From an uncultured Ignavibacteriales bacterium (GTDB lineage: Bacteria; Bacteroidota; Ignavibacteria; Ignavibacteriales; Melioribacteraceae), in NCBI GenBank assembly GCA_947311785.1, contig CAMZLW010000102.1, positions 1 to 34,660 on the forward strand: DNA of 34,660 nt, written 5' to 3'. Made by a program: the position numbers and the translations under genes. Below the pieces are notes generated by a model. That model had not been told where the DNA came from and searched no databases. It saw nothing but the letters and a program-made list of their open reading frames with translations. Every line of letters starts with the position of its first letter. The first letter of the stretch is position 1. Below are positions 16,469 through 24,939 of the stretch, piece by piece.

Positions 16469-17104
16469 TTATTTAACAATAAGTTTTTGAAGAGATGTAC
16501 CTTCATTAGAAGATAGTTTTACAATATACATTCCTGATGTAAAACCTGTTAGGTTTATTGTATTACTGTTTCCACTTAAAACAAGTTTTCCTGTTAAGTC
16601 AATTACTTCATAATTTGCTTTTTTTGATAATTGAAAAATTCCTGTTGATGGGTTTGGATGGATGTTTATTGAAATGTTTTTAATGTTTTTAATTCCTACA
16701 ACGTGTGCTGTTTCGTCTCCAAAAACATCATTAATAGTAACATTACTTGTACCTACTGCTAATAATCTGTTATTACCACCATTCCACTCACCGTTATCCC
16801 AACTTGGAGATGCAGCGGTTGCTTTAAATGATTTATATTCATAGTTTCCTTCAGCTACATCGTTTAAAACAATAGAATAAACTCCATCGCCATCATTATC
16901 AAACAATTGGGTTTGAGCATCACTTCCTGGCGTTGACCAAGCAGGAGTAAATATATTCCCAGCCATATATGCATCATCAGTTCCAACAACAAACCAACCA
17001 CTTGTAATAGAGTCAGTCAAATCAACATTAAAAGTTACAGTTACCTGTGCGAATAAGTTTGCAGAAAAAAATATCACTGCAATAAAAGTAAAAAATCTTT
17101 TCAT
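16469..17104 (-). CDS. T9SS-secreted small carbohydrate-binding-like protein, copy 2
   Basis: A complete 211-residue paralogue of the truncated gene at 1-614. It has a signal peptide (MKRFFTFIAVIFFSANLFAQ). A single beta-rich module (~21-130) follows, with GTDDAYMAGNIF, DGDGVYSI and WDNGEWNGGNNR motifs. A short linker precedes a type A T9SS sorting domain (~148-211: INIHPNPSTG, YEVIDLTGKLVLSG, GMYIVKLSS, LQKLIVK). The module's pattern of acidic and aromatic residues resembles starch-binding modules of SusE/F or CBM20/48 type. This is not certain from sequence alone. The gene is monocistronic: it has its own putative promoter and operator-like site upstream and a strong terminator downstream. 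Sharing the operator with the amylase operon supports a role in surface glucan capture. Confidence 0.88.
   Translation of the reverse strand: MKRFFTFIAVIFFSANLFAQVTVTFNVDLTDSITSGWFVVGTDDAYMAGNIFTPAWSTPGSDAQTQLFDNDGDGVYSIVLNDVAEGNYEYKSFKATAASPSWDNGEWNGGNNRLLAVGTSNVTINDVFGDETAHVVGIKNIKNISINIHPNPSTGIFQLSKKANYEVIDLTGKLVLSGNSNTINLTGFTSGMYIVKLSSNEGTSLQKLIVK
16500..16602. repeat. Direct repeat, T9SS-domain end (partner 1-103)
   Basis: Identical over 103 bases to 1-103. It forms the sorting-domain part of the paralogous small T9SS gene. Together with the copy at the window start it brackets about 16.5 kb in direct orientation. Confidence 0.9.
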
Positions 17105-17107
17105 AAT
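17058..17107. repeat. Direct repeat, signal-peptide end (partner 568-617)
   Basis: 50 bases identical to 568-617, covering the signal-peptide codons of the second paralogue. Confidence 0.9.
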
Positions 17108-17140
17108 ATTATATTTTTAAAAAGTTTATAAATTTAATTT

Positions 17141-17170
17141 CAATGTAAAGTTAAAAGTAAATAAAACAAA
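17141..17170 (-). promoter_or_regulatory. Putative promoter of T9SS copy 2
   Basis: On the minus strand TTTG (17170-17167) is followed after 19 bases by TACATTG (17147-17141), one base shorter than TAnnTTTG. It ends 36 bp before the ATG. The operator-like site 17198-17209 lies 27 bp upstream of the -33 element. Confidence 0.4.
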
Positions 17171-17197
17171 AAACAATAATTAGATAGAAAAATAACC

Positions 17198-17209
17198 GCA
17201 AACGATTGC
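17198..17209. promoter_or_regulatory. LacI-type operator-like site 3 (GCAAACGATTGC)
   Basis: Third exact copy of the 12-base sequence. It lies in the divergent region between the small T9SS gene (minus) and the SLC12-like transporter (plus), closer to the former. It could affect either gene; the paired site at 703-714 favours the T9SS gene. Confidence 0.6.
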
Positions 17210-17262
17210 ACTTTTTTAAGAACTATTTTGTAAGAAAATCATAATATTTACTAAAAACAAAC

Positions 17263-17292
17263 TTTCAATTATACTTAGAATTATTATATTTG
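17263..17292 (+). promoter_or_regulatory. Putative promoter of the transporter gene
   Basis: TTTC (17263-17266) is followed after 18 bases by TATATTTG (17285-17292), an exact TAnnTTTG match. It ends 22 bp before the ATG at 17315, implying a short leader. Confidence 0.45.
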
Positions 17293-17314
17293 AACAATAA
17301 TAATATTTTATGAT

Positions 17315-19528
17315 ATGAGTATAAATAAAAAATTTGGCACAGCACCTGTTTTCTTTACAGCAATTTCAACAATACTTGGAGCAATATTATTTTTAAGATT
17401 TGGCTCAGCTGTTGGAACACTTGGTTTTTTTGGTGTTGTTATGATTGTTATTTTAGGACATGTAGTAACAATTCCAACAGCTCTTGCAATCTCTGAAATT
17501 GCTACAAACAAGCGTGTTGAAGGCGGTGGTGAATATTTTATAATATCTCGTTCTTTTGGTTTAAATATTGGAGCTACAATTGGTATTGCCTTGTTTTTTT
17601 CGCAAGCTATAAGTGTTGCATTTTATGTAATTGCTTTTACCGAAGCATTCGATTTCTTTTTTGTATATATAAAAGACACTTATAACACAATTCTTCCAAG
17701 GCAAGCAGTTAGCATTCCGATGATGTTATTATTGTCAGCTTTAATTCTAACAAAAGGAGCAAATGTTGGTGTGAAAGCACTATATTTTGTTGTTGTAATT
17801 CTTGGAATTTCATTAATATTATTCTTTTTAGGAACAACAGAATATGCTGCACAATCAGACTTTAGCTTTGCAAATGCAGAATTTAGGAATTTAGATAAGT
17901 TTTTTATTGTTTTCGCAATAATTTTTCCTGCTTTTACAGGAATGACAGCAGGGGTTGGTCTATCGGGGGACCTGAAAAACCCAAGAAAATCTATTCCTAC
18001 AGGAACAATTGCAGCAACTCTTTTAGGATTAGTAATATACTTTTTTATAGCATACAAGTTAGTTATTTCTGCTAGCCCAAATGATTTAATAAATGACCAA
18101 TTTATTATGGGAAAAATATCAATATGGGGAATGATTGTTATTCCAATTGGTTTAGCAGCTTCAACAATATCGTCTGCACTTGGTTCAGTAATGGTTGCTC
18201 CTAGAACATTGCAAGCATTGGCAAAAGATGCATCTTTTCCTATTCAAGGAGTAAATAAATGGCTCTCGCATGGAAGAAAAAAAGATAATGAACCAATAAA
18301 TGCATCTCTTCTTACAGTTATAATTGCATTAGTATTTGTTAGTTTAGGTAATATTGATACCGTAGCTCAAATTATTTCAATGTTTTTTATGGTTACTTAT
18401 GGCTCACTAAGTTTGATTTCTTTGCTAAATCATTTTGGTTCTTCTCCATCTTATCGTCCTTCGTTTAAATCGAAATGGTATTTATCATTAATAGGTTTTG
18501 TTGTATCTGTTTGGATTATGTTTAAAATTAATATGACTTATGCAACTATTGCAATTATATTAATGGTAATTCTGTACATTTATATCAGTTCTTATAACAA
18601 ATCTAGGAAAGGACTTGTTTCAGTATTTGCAAATGTTATTTTTCAACTTAATAGGATATTGCAAGTATTTTTGCAGAAGCAAAGCAATAAAGAAGAATAT
18701 ACAGAATGGAGACCAAGTGCAATTTGCATTTCAAAAAATTCTTTTAAACGCGATAATGCTTTTCGCTTATTGAATTGGTTATCATACAAATATGGATTTG
18801 GCACTTATTTACATAGAATTGATGGTTATTATTCTAAAAGTACTTATGAACAGTCAGAAAAAGAGTTAAAGAAACTCCTTAAAAATGTTGGGACTAATAA
18901 CTATGTGTATATTGATACTATAATTTCACCTTCATATACTTCGGCAATTGCACAAGCAATACAAATACCAGGTATTGCGGGTATGGAAAATAATATGGTA
19001 ATTTTTGAATATGATAAAGAAGAGCCAACAGGATTAAAAGAGATTATTGATAACTTCAAATTAGTAAATGCAGGGAATTTTGATGTTTGTATTTTAGCAT
19101 CAAGCCGAAAACCTGTTTATTATAAGAATGGAATTCATATTTGGCTAAGAAATGCAGATGGAGAGAATGGCAACTTAATGATTTTACTAAGTTTTATAAT
19201 TTCAGGACATCCAGATTGGAAGAGTGCAGGAATAAAAATATTTAATATTTGCAAAAAAGAAAAATCTAATGAAGTTAGAGAACAATTAAACAAGCTTGTA
19301 ACAGAAGGAAGATTGCCCATTACACTTCAAAACATTGAAATAATAATCCAAAAAGAAGACGTTTCGGCAAAATCAATAATAAATGAATACTCAGCCGATG
19401 CCGCTCTTACCATAATTGGTTTTAGAGATGAACTCCTTAAGCATGAAGAAAATAATTTCTTTACTGGTTATGATGATGTAGGAAATATACTTTTTGTAAA
19501 TTCACATAATGAAAAAATAATTGAATAA
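17315..19528 (+). CDS. SLC12-like cation-chloride cotransporter / APC-superfamily permease
   Basis: A 737-residue inner-membrane protein. The N-terminal ~430 residues hold about 12 hydrophobic segments of APC/LeuT type. SLC12-like marks include FFTAISTILGAILFLRFGSAVG in the first helix region, FPAFTGMTAGVGLSGDLKNP with SIPTGT around 215-245, and LGSVMVAPRTLQALAKD around 290-307. The C-terminal ~280 residues are hydrophilic and match the layout of the cytosolic regulatory domain of eukaryotic Na-K-Cl and K-Cl cotransporters. Bacterial members are often annotated only as amino acid permeases, and the ion or substrate cannot be set from sequence. It starts the plus-strand cluster with the L12-repeat protein (29-bp gap) and the double UvrA (11-bp gap), suggesting one operon with its own promoter at 17263-17292. 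Confidence 0.85.
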   Translation: MSINKKFGTAPVFFTAISTILGAILFLRFGSAVGTLGFFGVVMIVILGHVVTIPTALAISEIATNKRVEGGGEYFIISRSFGLNIGATIGIALFFSQAISVAFYVIAFTEAFDFFFVYIKDTYNTILPRQAVSIPMMLLLSALILTKGANVGVKALYFVVVILGISLILFFLGTTEYAAQSDFSFANAEFRNLDKFFIVFAIIFPAFTGMTAGVGLSGDLKNPRKSIPTGTIAATLLGLVIYFFIAYKLVISASPNDLINDQFIMGKISIWGMIVIPIGLAASTISSALGSVMVAPRTLQALAKDASFPIQGVNKWLSHGRKKDNEPINASLLTVIIALVFVSLGNIDTVAQIISMFFMVTYGSLSLISLLNHFGSSPSYRPSFKSKWYLSLIGFVVSVWIMFKINMTYATIAIILMVILYIYISSYNKSRKGLVSVFANVIFQLNRILQVFLQKQSNKEEYTEWRPSAICISKNSFKRDNAFRLLNWLSYKYGFGTYLHRIDGYYSKSTYEQSEKELKKLLKNVGTNNYVYIDTIISPSYTSAIAQAIQIPGIAGMENNMVIFEYDKEEPTGLKEIIDNFKLVNAGNFDVCILASSRKPVYYKNGIHIWLRNADGENGNLMILLSFIISGHPDWKSAGIKIFNICKKEKSNEVREQLNKLVTEGRLPITLQNIEIIIQKEDVSAKSIINEYSADAALTIIGFRDELLKHEENNFFTGYDDVGNILFVNSHNEKIIE

Positions 19529-19557
19529 TTTTTAACTATATTCTAAAAAAACTTATA

Positions 19558-20109
19558 ATGAAAAAATTAAGCAATAAAGACTTACAGTTTTTAAATAACT
19601 GCCTAAAAGAAAATGAGAAAATTGAAGCTGTAAAATTTATCCATAAAGTAACAGCATATAATTTAAAAGCTTCAAAAGAAATTATAGATTTGTTTTTTGA
19701 AAACCCAAGTTTTTTTAATGATTTTGAATATCAAGATACGATAAATAAAAAGCAAAATAATAAAAGTTTAAGTGATAATGACAAAAAATATTTAAACTCA
19801 ATAATAAAAAGTGGCAAAAAAATAGAAGCTGTAAAATTTATTTATGAGAAATTTGGAATAACATTAAAAGAAGCCAAAGAATATGTTGATAATTTTAGTT
19901 ATAAAACTGAAGAAACTAAAAATAACAATATAATACAAGAAAAAGATCCTGTTTTTAAGAAAATAAATAAAGAACCAATTTCTTTTAAAAAAATAAAAGA
20001 CAGAGAGAAAAAAAGAAAAATAAAATCTAATTCAGGTTGTTTGCTGACACTTTCTCTTTTTGTAATAATTGGAATAATAATTACAACAAGCTTTCTACAC
20101 TTATTCTAA
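19558..20109 (+). CDS. Membrane-anchored protein with two ribosomal L12 C-domain-like repeats
   Basis: A 183-residue, very Lys-rich protein. Two similar segments (~4-48 and ~71-114) each read L-S-(N/D)-x-D..L-N..KIEAVKFI followed by a helix with LKxxKE(I/Y). The second (KKIEAVKFIYEKFGITLKEAKEYVDNF) closely resembles the C-terminal domain of ribosomal protein bL12 (KIEVIKxVREITGLGLKEAKxLV pattern). That domain recruits translation factors. A charged linker (~115-158) leads to one C-terminal hydrophobic helix (~160-181), which would tail-anchor it in the inner membrane with the repeats in the cytoplasm. It lies between the transporter and the UvrA-like gene with short gaps, so it is probably co-expressed. 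The function is unknown; the L12 likeness may only reflect a small helical fold used for protein binding. Confidence 0.8.
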   Translation: MKKLSNKDLQFLNNCLKENEKIEAVKFIHKVTAYNLKASKEIIDLFFENPSFFNDFEYQDTINKKQNNKSLSDNDKKYLNSIIKSGKKIEAVKFIYEKFGITLKEAKEYVDNFSYKTEETKNNNIIQEKDPVFKKINKEPISFKKIKDREKKRKIKSNSGCLLTLSLFVIIGIIITTSFLHLF

Positions 20110-20120
20110 AATTAAAAAGA

Positions 20121-23100
20121 TTGATTAACAAAATAAAAATAACAGGAGCATCAGAGCATAATTTAAAAAATATTGATGTAGAAATATTACACAATAAAAT
20201 CACTGTTGTTACAGGAGTTTCAGGTTCAGGAAAATCATCATTAGTTTATGATATTATTTATAACGAAGGGCAAAGACGATACCTCGAAACTTTCTCAACA
20301 CATGCAAGGCAATATTTAAAAAGATTAAAACGCCCTAATGTAACAAATGTAACTGGATTGTTACCAGTAATTTCTGTTAATCAAAAGACAGTTATACGCA
20401 ATCCACGTTCCACAGTAGGAACAATGTCTGAACTAAATGATTATTTACGCTTACTATTTGCTCGTTTAGGAAAAAGCCAAAAAGTAATTAATAAAAAAAT
20501 TGAACGAAGACTTTTTTCTTTTAATTCTACTTACGGAGCTTGTGAACATTGCAAAGGTTTAGGTATTGAAGATGTAATTGATGTAAATAAAATTATAAAA
20601 GATGACAATAAAACTTTACGTGAAGGAGCATTAGTAATTACTACGCCAACAGGTTATACAATTTATTCACAAGTTACTATTGATGTAATGAATGAAGTCT
20701 GCAATGCACACAATTTTAATGTAGATATTCCATGGAAAGATTTAACTGAACAACAAAAGAGAATCATTTTATACGGAACTAATATTATAAAAATTCCTTT
20801 TGGAAAACATACCTTAGAATCTCGAATGAAATGGAGTGGCATCACTGCAAAACCCCGTGAAGAAGGGCATTATAAAGGCATTATTCCTGTAATGGAAGAA
20901 ATTTTAAAAAGAGATAGAAATAAAAATATCCTTCGATTTGTTACAACGAAGAAATGTTCTGCTTGCAATGGAAAACGTTTAGGAAAAGATGCACTCAAAG
21001 TTTTATATAAAAATAAAAATATTGCTGATTTTTTAGAAATGACTATTGAAAACTTGCATAAATATTTTAGTGAAATAGAATTTAATAAAAATGAACAAGA
21101 AATTTTATATCCAATTAAAACAGAGATACTTAAACGAACAGGTTTGTTAATTACACTAGGATTATCTTATTTAAAATTAAATCGGGTTTCAACAACTCTT
21201 TCTGGTGGCGAAGCTCAACGCATAAGGTTAGTAAACCAAGTTATAACACAAGTTAGAGGAGCTTTATTTGTGTTGGATGAGCCATCAATAGGACTTCACC
21301 CAAAAGATAATAAAAAAATGCTATCTGTTTTGCAAAAACTTGTAAATAATGGAAATACAGTTTTAGTTGTTGAGCATGACAAGGATACTATCCTAAATGC
21401 CGACCAAATTATAGACATTGGTCCTTTGGCAGGAATAAATGGAGGGGAACTTCTATTTTCTGGTTCTGTAAATGATTTTATTTCTGGCAAACAAAAAAAT
21501 AGTATTACACATAAATACCTTCATAAAAAACATAATTTATTTTTTAAAAGAAGAGTTTCAGAAAAATACCTTAAAATAAAAAATGCATCACATAATAATC
21601 TTAAAAATATTGATGTAGAATTTAAAATTGGAGTACTAAATGTTGTAACAGGAGTTTCTGGAGCAGGAAAATCAAGTTTAGTGCACAATGTTTTGGCAAA
21701 TAAATTAAAAACTGTTATTAATAAAGCAACTAATTTACAAATTGGTCAATGTGATGATATTCAGGGAATTGAATACATTTCAAAAATAATTGAGATAAAT
21801 CAATCTCCTATTGGTAGAACACCAAGAAGTAATCCAGCAACATATACAAAACTGTTTGATTACATAAGGGATTTATTTGCAAGCCTCCCTACATCAAAAG
21901 AAAAAAAATGGACAAAAGGACGTTTTTCATTCAATAATAAAGGAGGAAGATGCGAAACTTGCCAAGGTGCAGGCGTAATACAAGTTGGTATGCACTTTAT
22001 GGGAAATGTTGATATTATTTGTGATGAATGTAATGGAAAACGTTTTAATTCTGAAACACTTTCAATAAAATACAAAGGAAAAAATATTTTTGAAGTATTA
22101 GAGCTAACAGTTGATGATGCCTGTATATTTTTTAATGATAAAGCAAAACTTATGCAATACCTTTCAACACTTCAAGCATTAGGTTTAGGCTACATAACAC
22201 TTGGGCAACCAGCAACAACCCTCTCTGGTGGTGAGGCTCAACGAATTAAACTTGCAACAGAACTTAGTAAAAACACAAAAGGACATACGCTTTATATTTT
22301 TGATGAACCAACAACAGGTTTGCATTTTTACGATATTGAAATCTTTCAAAAATCAATAAATGCTTTGCTTAATGCTAACAATACTGTAATTATTATTGAA
22401 CATAATACCGATATAATTAGTGCAGCAGATTACATTATTGATATTGGCCCAGAAAGTGGCGAAAAAGGAGGAAAAATTATTGCCACAGGAACCCCTGAAG
22501 AAATCGCAAGCAATAGAAACTCTGTTATAGGGAAAGAACTTAAATTATTATCTGAAAACAATCATTATAGAATTAAAAAAAACAAAACTTTTAACATAGC
22601 AAATCCCATTGAATTTAAAGGTATTTCAACACATAACTTAAAAAACATTGACGTATCAATTCCTATTAATAAATTAACTGTTATTACAGGTGTTTCTGGT
22701 AGTGGAAAATCATCTTTGGCTTTTGATACAATTTTTGCTGAAGGTCAGAAACTTTATTCCGAAAGTCTTCCAAACTATTTTAAAACATTCATAAAACAAA
22801 AAGGCGATGCTCGTTTTGAAAAACTTAAAGGAATGACGCCTGCCATTGCAATTAATCAGAATTCAAAAATACAAAGTCCTCGTTCTACACTTGGTACTGT
22901 TACTGAAATTTACGACTATTATCGCCTTTTATATGCAAGAGTTGGAGCAAATAATTTACTAAGTTCATTATTTTCATTTAATCATGAGCAAGGGGCTTGC
23001 AGTAAATGTAAAGGTTTAGGATATAAGATTGTATGCAATCCTAACAGGTTAATATCAAAGCCAAAACTTTCTATTGAAAACGGAGCAATGAACGGGCACA

Positions 23101-24923
23101 AAACAGGAAAATTTTATGGCGATATTCATGGGCAATATATTGCAATACTTAATGAAGTTGGCAAACAATATTCAATAAATTTTTCACTTCCGTGGAAAGA
23201 ATTAAATGAAGATGCACAACAAATTGCAATGTATGGAACTGGCAATAAAATGTATAATGTTATTTGGAAACACAAACGTAAAAATATTGAAGGCACACAT
23301 AAATTCAGCACAAATTGGCAAGGTTTTGTAAACTTAATTAATGAAGAATTTAACAGAAAACATGCCGACAAGCGTGGTGATGATATGTTGCCAATCATGA
23401 AACATGAACAATGCGAAGTTTGCAAAGGAACACGTTTAAAAAAAGAAGCACTAAGTATAAAATTTGCAAACAAAAACATTGCTGAATTATCTGCATTATC
23501 GGTAAAAAATAGTATAGCCTTTTTCAATAAAATAAAAAATAATATTGCAGATAAAAACACACTAAAAATTAGTAAAGATTTACGTTTTGAAATTCTAAAT
23601 CGCTTAGAAGTATTAAATAAAATAGGGCTTTCATATCTTACAATTGATAGAAGAAGCAATACTTTGTCGGGTGGTGAAGCAAGACGAATGCAACTTGCAG
23701 GGCAAATTGTTTCGGGTCTTTCAGGTATAACTTATGTTTTAGATGAACCGAGTGTTGGTTTGCATAACTCTAACACAGAGCAACTTATAAAGCTTTTAAA
23801 AAATCTAAGAGATAATGGAAACACAGTTGTACTTGTTGAGCATGATGCTAAAATAATATCTTCTGCTGATTATATTATTGACCTTGGAATAGGTGCAGGT
23901 AAAGAGGGAGGGAATATTATTGCAGAAGGCAACCTTCAAAAAATAAAATCTTCGCAAAAATCATTAACTGCTAAATATTTAAATAATCCTATAAAAATTA
24001 TTTCAGAAAAAAGGAAATTAAGCAAAGGTATTTCAATAAAAAAAGCAAATGCGAATAACTTAAAAAATATTAATGTTGATTTGCCTTCTGGCGGAATTAT
24101 TGCCATAAAAGGTGTTTCTGGAAGTGGAAAATCAAGTTTACTTTTTGATGTAATACATAAATCGTCGCAACAAAATATGCCTGTAAATTGCGAAAAAATT
24201 TCTGGTTTTGAGCAATTCGATAAAATTATAAAACTTGACCAAAGTCTTCCAGGAAAAAGCTCTACAAGTAATTTAGCAACATATCTTGGCTTTTTTGATG
24301 CTATAAGAGATATTTTTGCAAATACAAATTCTGCAAAAGAACAAGCTATTAAAAAAACACATTTTTCATTTAATACCAAAGGCGGAAGATGTGAAACGTG
24401 CAAAGGATTAGGCAAAATAAAAATTGCAATGGATTTTATGTCAGATGTTTACACCGTATGTGAGGATTGTAAAGGAAAACGTTATCAAGAACATATTCTT
24501 AAAATAAAATATAAAGAAAAATCTATTAATGATGTTTTAAATTTAAGTGTTTTAGAAGCCTGTAATCTATTTTATTCCCACAAAAAATTAGAGCCTTATT
24601 TTAAAATACTAAAAAAAATTGGCTTAGATTATTTGCAATTAGGACAAGCCTTAAACACTTTTTCCGGAGGAGAATTGCAACGTATAAAATTAGCAAGTGC
24701 ATTAATTGAAAAAAAAGATAAAAACACTTTATTTCTATTGGATGAGCCAACAACAGGACTTCATTTTAAAGATGTTGAAACTTTAATTATTTTAATGAAT
24801 GAAATGGTAAATAATGGTCATTCCATAATTCTTACAGAACATAATCAAGATATTATTAACCATGCAGATTATATTATTGAATTAGGACCAGAGGGTGGGG
24901 AAGGTGGAGGCTATTTAATGTAA
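20121..24923 (+). CDS. Tandem (double) UvrA-like ATPase, four nucleotide-binding domains
   Basis: A ~1600-residue protein made of two fused UvrA-like halves (~1-820 and ~825-1600). Walker A motifs GVSGSGKSS or GVSGAGKSS lie at ~32, ~510, ~856 and ~1332. Signatures lie at ~359 (LSGGEAQRIRL), ~700 (LSGGEAQRIKL), ~1182 (LSGGEARRMQL) and ~1514 (FSGGELQRIKL). Walker B DEP follows each. Each half keeps CxxC zinc-module pairs (CEHC..CSAC, CETC..CDEC, CSKC..CEVC, CETC..CEDC). In both halves the ~115-residue UvrB-binding domain, normally between YARxG and the FSFN motif, is absent. Damage recognition coupled to UvrB is thus unlikely; such shortened UvrAs (class II, DrrC-like) are tied to drug resistance. 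The frame reaches back to 20037, but TTG 20121 (MINKIKITGASEHNLKNI) best fits UvrA N-termini and avoids overlap. The C-terminus stops right after the final GG. It is last in the operon. Confidence 0.9.
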   Translation: MINKIKITGASEHNLKNIDVEILHNKITVVTGVSGSGKSSLVYDIIYNEGQRRYLETFSTHARQYLKRLKRPNVTNVTGLLPVISVNQKTVIRNPRSTVGTMSELNDYLRLLFARLGKSQKVINKKIERRLFSFNSTYGACEHCKGLGIEDVIDVNKIIKDDNKTLREGALVITTPTGYTIYSQVTIDVMNEVCNAHNFNVDIPWKDLTEQQKRIILYGTNIIKIPFGKHTLESRMKWSGITAKPREEGHYKGIIPVMEEILKRDRNKNILRFVTTKKCSACNGKRLGKDALKVLYKNKNIADFLEMTIENLHKYFSEIEFNKNEQEILYPIKTEILKRTGLLITLGLSYLKLNRVSTTLSGGEAQRIRLVNQVITQVRGALFVLDEPSIGLHPKDNKKMLSVLQKLVNNGNTVLVVEHDKDTILNADQIIDIGPLAGINGGELLFSGSVNDFISGKQKNSITHKYLHKKHNLFFKRRVSEKYLKIKNASHNNLKNIDVEFKIGVLNVVTGVSGAGKSSLVHNVLANKLKTVINKATNLQIGQCDDIQGIEYISKIIEINQSPIGRTPRSNPATYTKLFDYIRDLFASLPTSKEKKWTKGRFSFNNKGGRCETCQGAGVIQVGMHFMGNVDIICDECNGKRFNSETLSIKYKGKNIFEVLELTVDDACIFFNDKAKLMQYLSTLQALGLGYITLGQPATTLSGGEAQRIKLATELSKNTKGHTLYIFDEPTTGLHFYDIEIFQKSINALLNANNTVIIIEHNTDIISAADYIIDIGPESGEKGGKIIATGTPEEIASNRNSVIGKELKLLSENNHYRIKKNKTFNIANPIEFKGISTHNLKNIDVSIPINKLTVITGVSGSGKSSLAFDTIFAEGQKLYSESLPNYFKTFIKQKGDARFEKLKGMTPAIAINQNSKIQSPRSTLGTVTEIYDYYRLLYARVGANNLLSSLFSFNHEQGACSKCKGLGYKIVCNPNRLISKPKLSIENGAMNGHKTGKFYGDIHGQYIAILNEVGKQYSINFSLPWKELNEDAQQIAMYGTGNKMYNVIWKHKRKNIEGTHKFSTNWQGFVNLINEEFNRKHADKRGDDMLPIMKHEQCEVCKGTRLKKEALSIKFANKNIAELSALSVKNSIAFFNKIKNNIADKNTLKISKDLRFEILNRLEVLNKIGLSYLTIDRRSNTLSGGEARRMQLAGQIVSGLSGITYVLDEPSVGLHNSNTEQLIKLLKNLRDNGNTVVLVEHDAKIISSADYIIDLGIGAGKEGGNIIAEGNLQKIKSSQKSLTAKYLNNPIKIISEKRKLSKGISIKKANANNLKNINVDLPSGGIIAIKGVSGSGKSSLLFDVIHKSSQQNMPVNCEKISGFEQFDKIIKLDQSLPGKSSTSNLATYLGFFDAIRDIFANTNSAKEQAIKKTHFSFNTKGGRCETCKGLGKIKIAMDFMSDVYTVCEDCKGKRYQEHILKIKYKEKSINDVLNLSVLEACNLFYSHKKLEPYFKILKKIGLDYLQLGQALNTFSGGELQRIKLASALIEKKDKNTLFLLDEPTTGLHFKDVETLIILMNEMVNNGHSIILTEHNQDIINHADYIIELGPEGGEGGGYLM

Positions 24924-24939
24924 TGATATAAATGTTTTA

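Noticed and set aside
20037-20120. Upstream TTG start for the double UvrA gene at 20037
   Set aside because: It would overlap the L12-repeat gene by 73 bp and add 28 residues with no UvrA likeness; TTG 20121 places the first residues directly before the conserved IKITGASEHNLKNI start.
23126-23659. 177-codon minus-strand frame within the double UvrA gene (and similar frames at 23936-24415)
   Set aside because: Shadow frames opposite conserved ABC and zinc-module coding sequence; no initiation context and no homology-like pattern.
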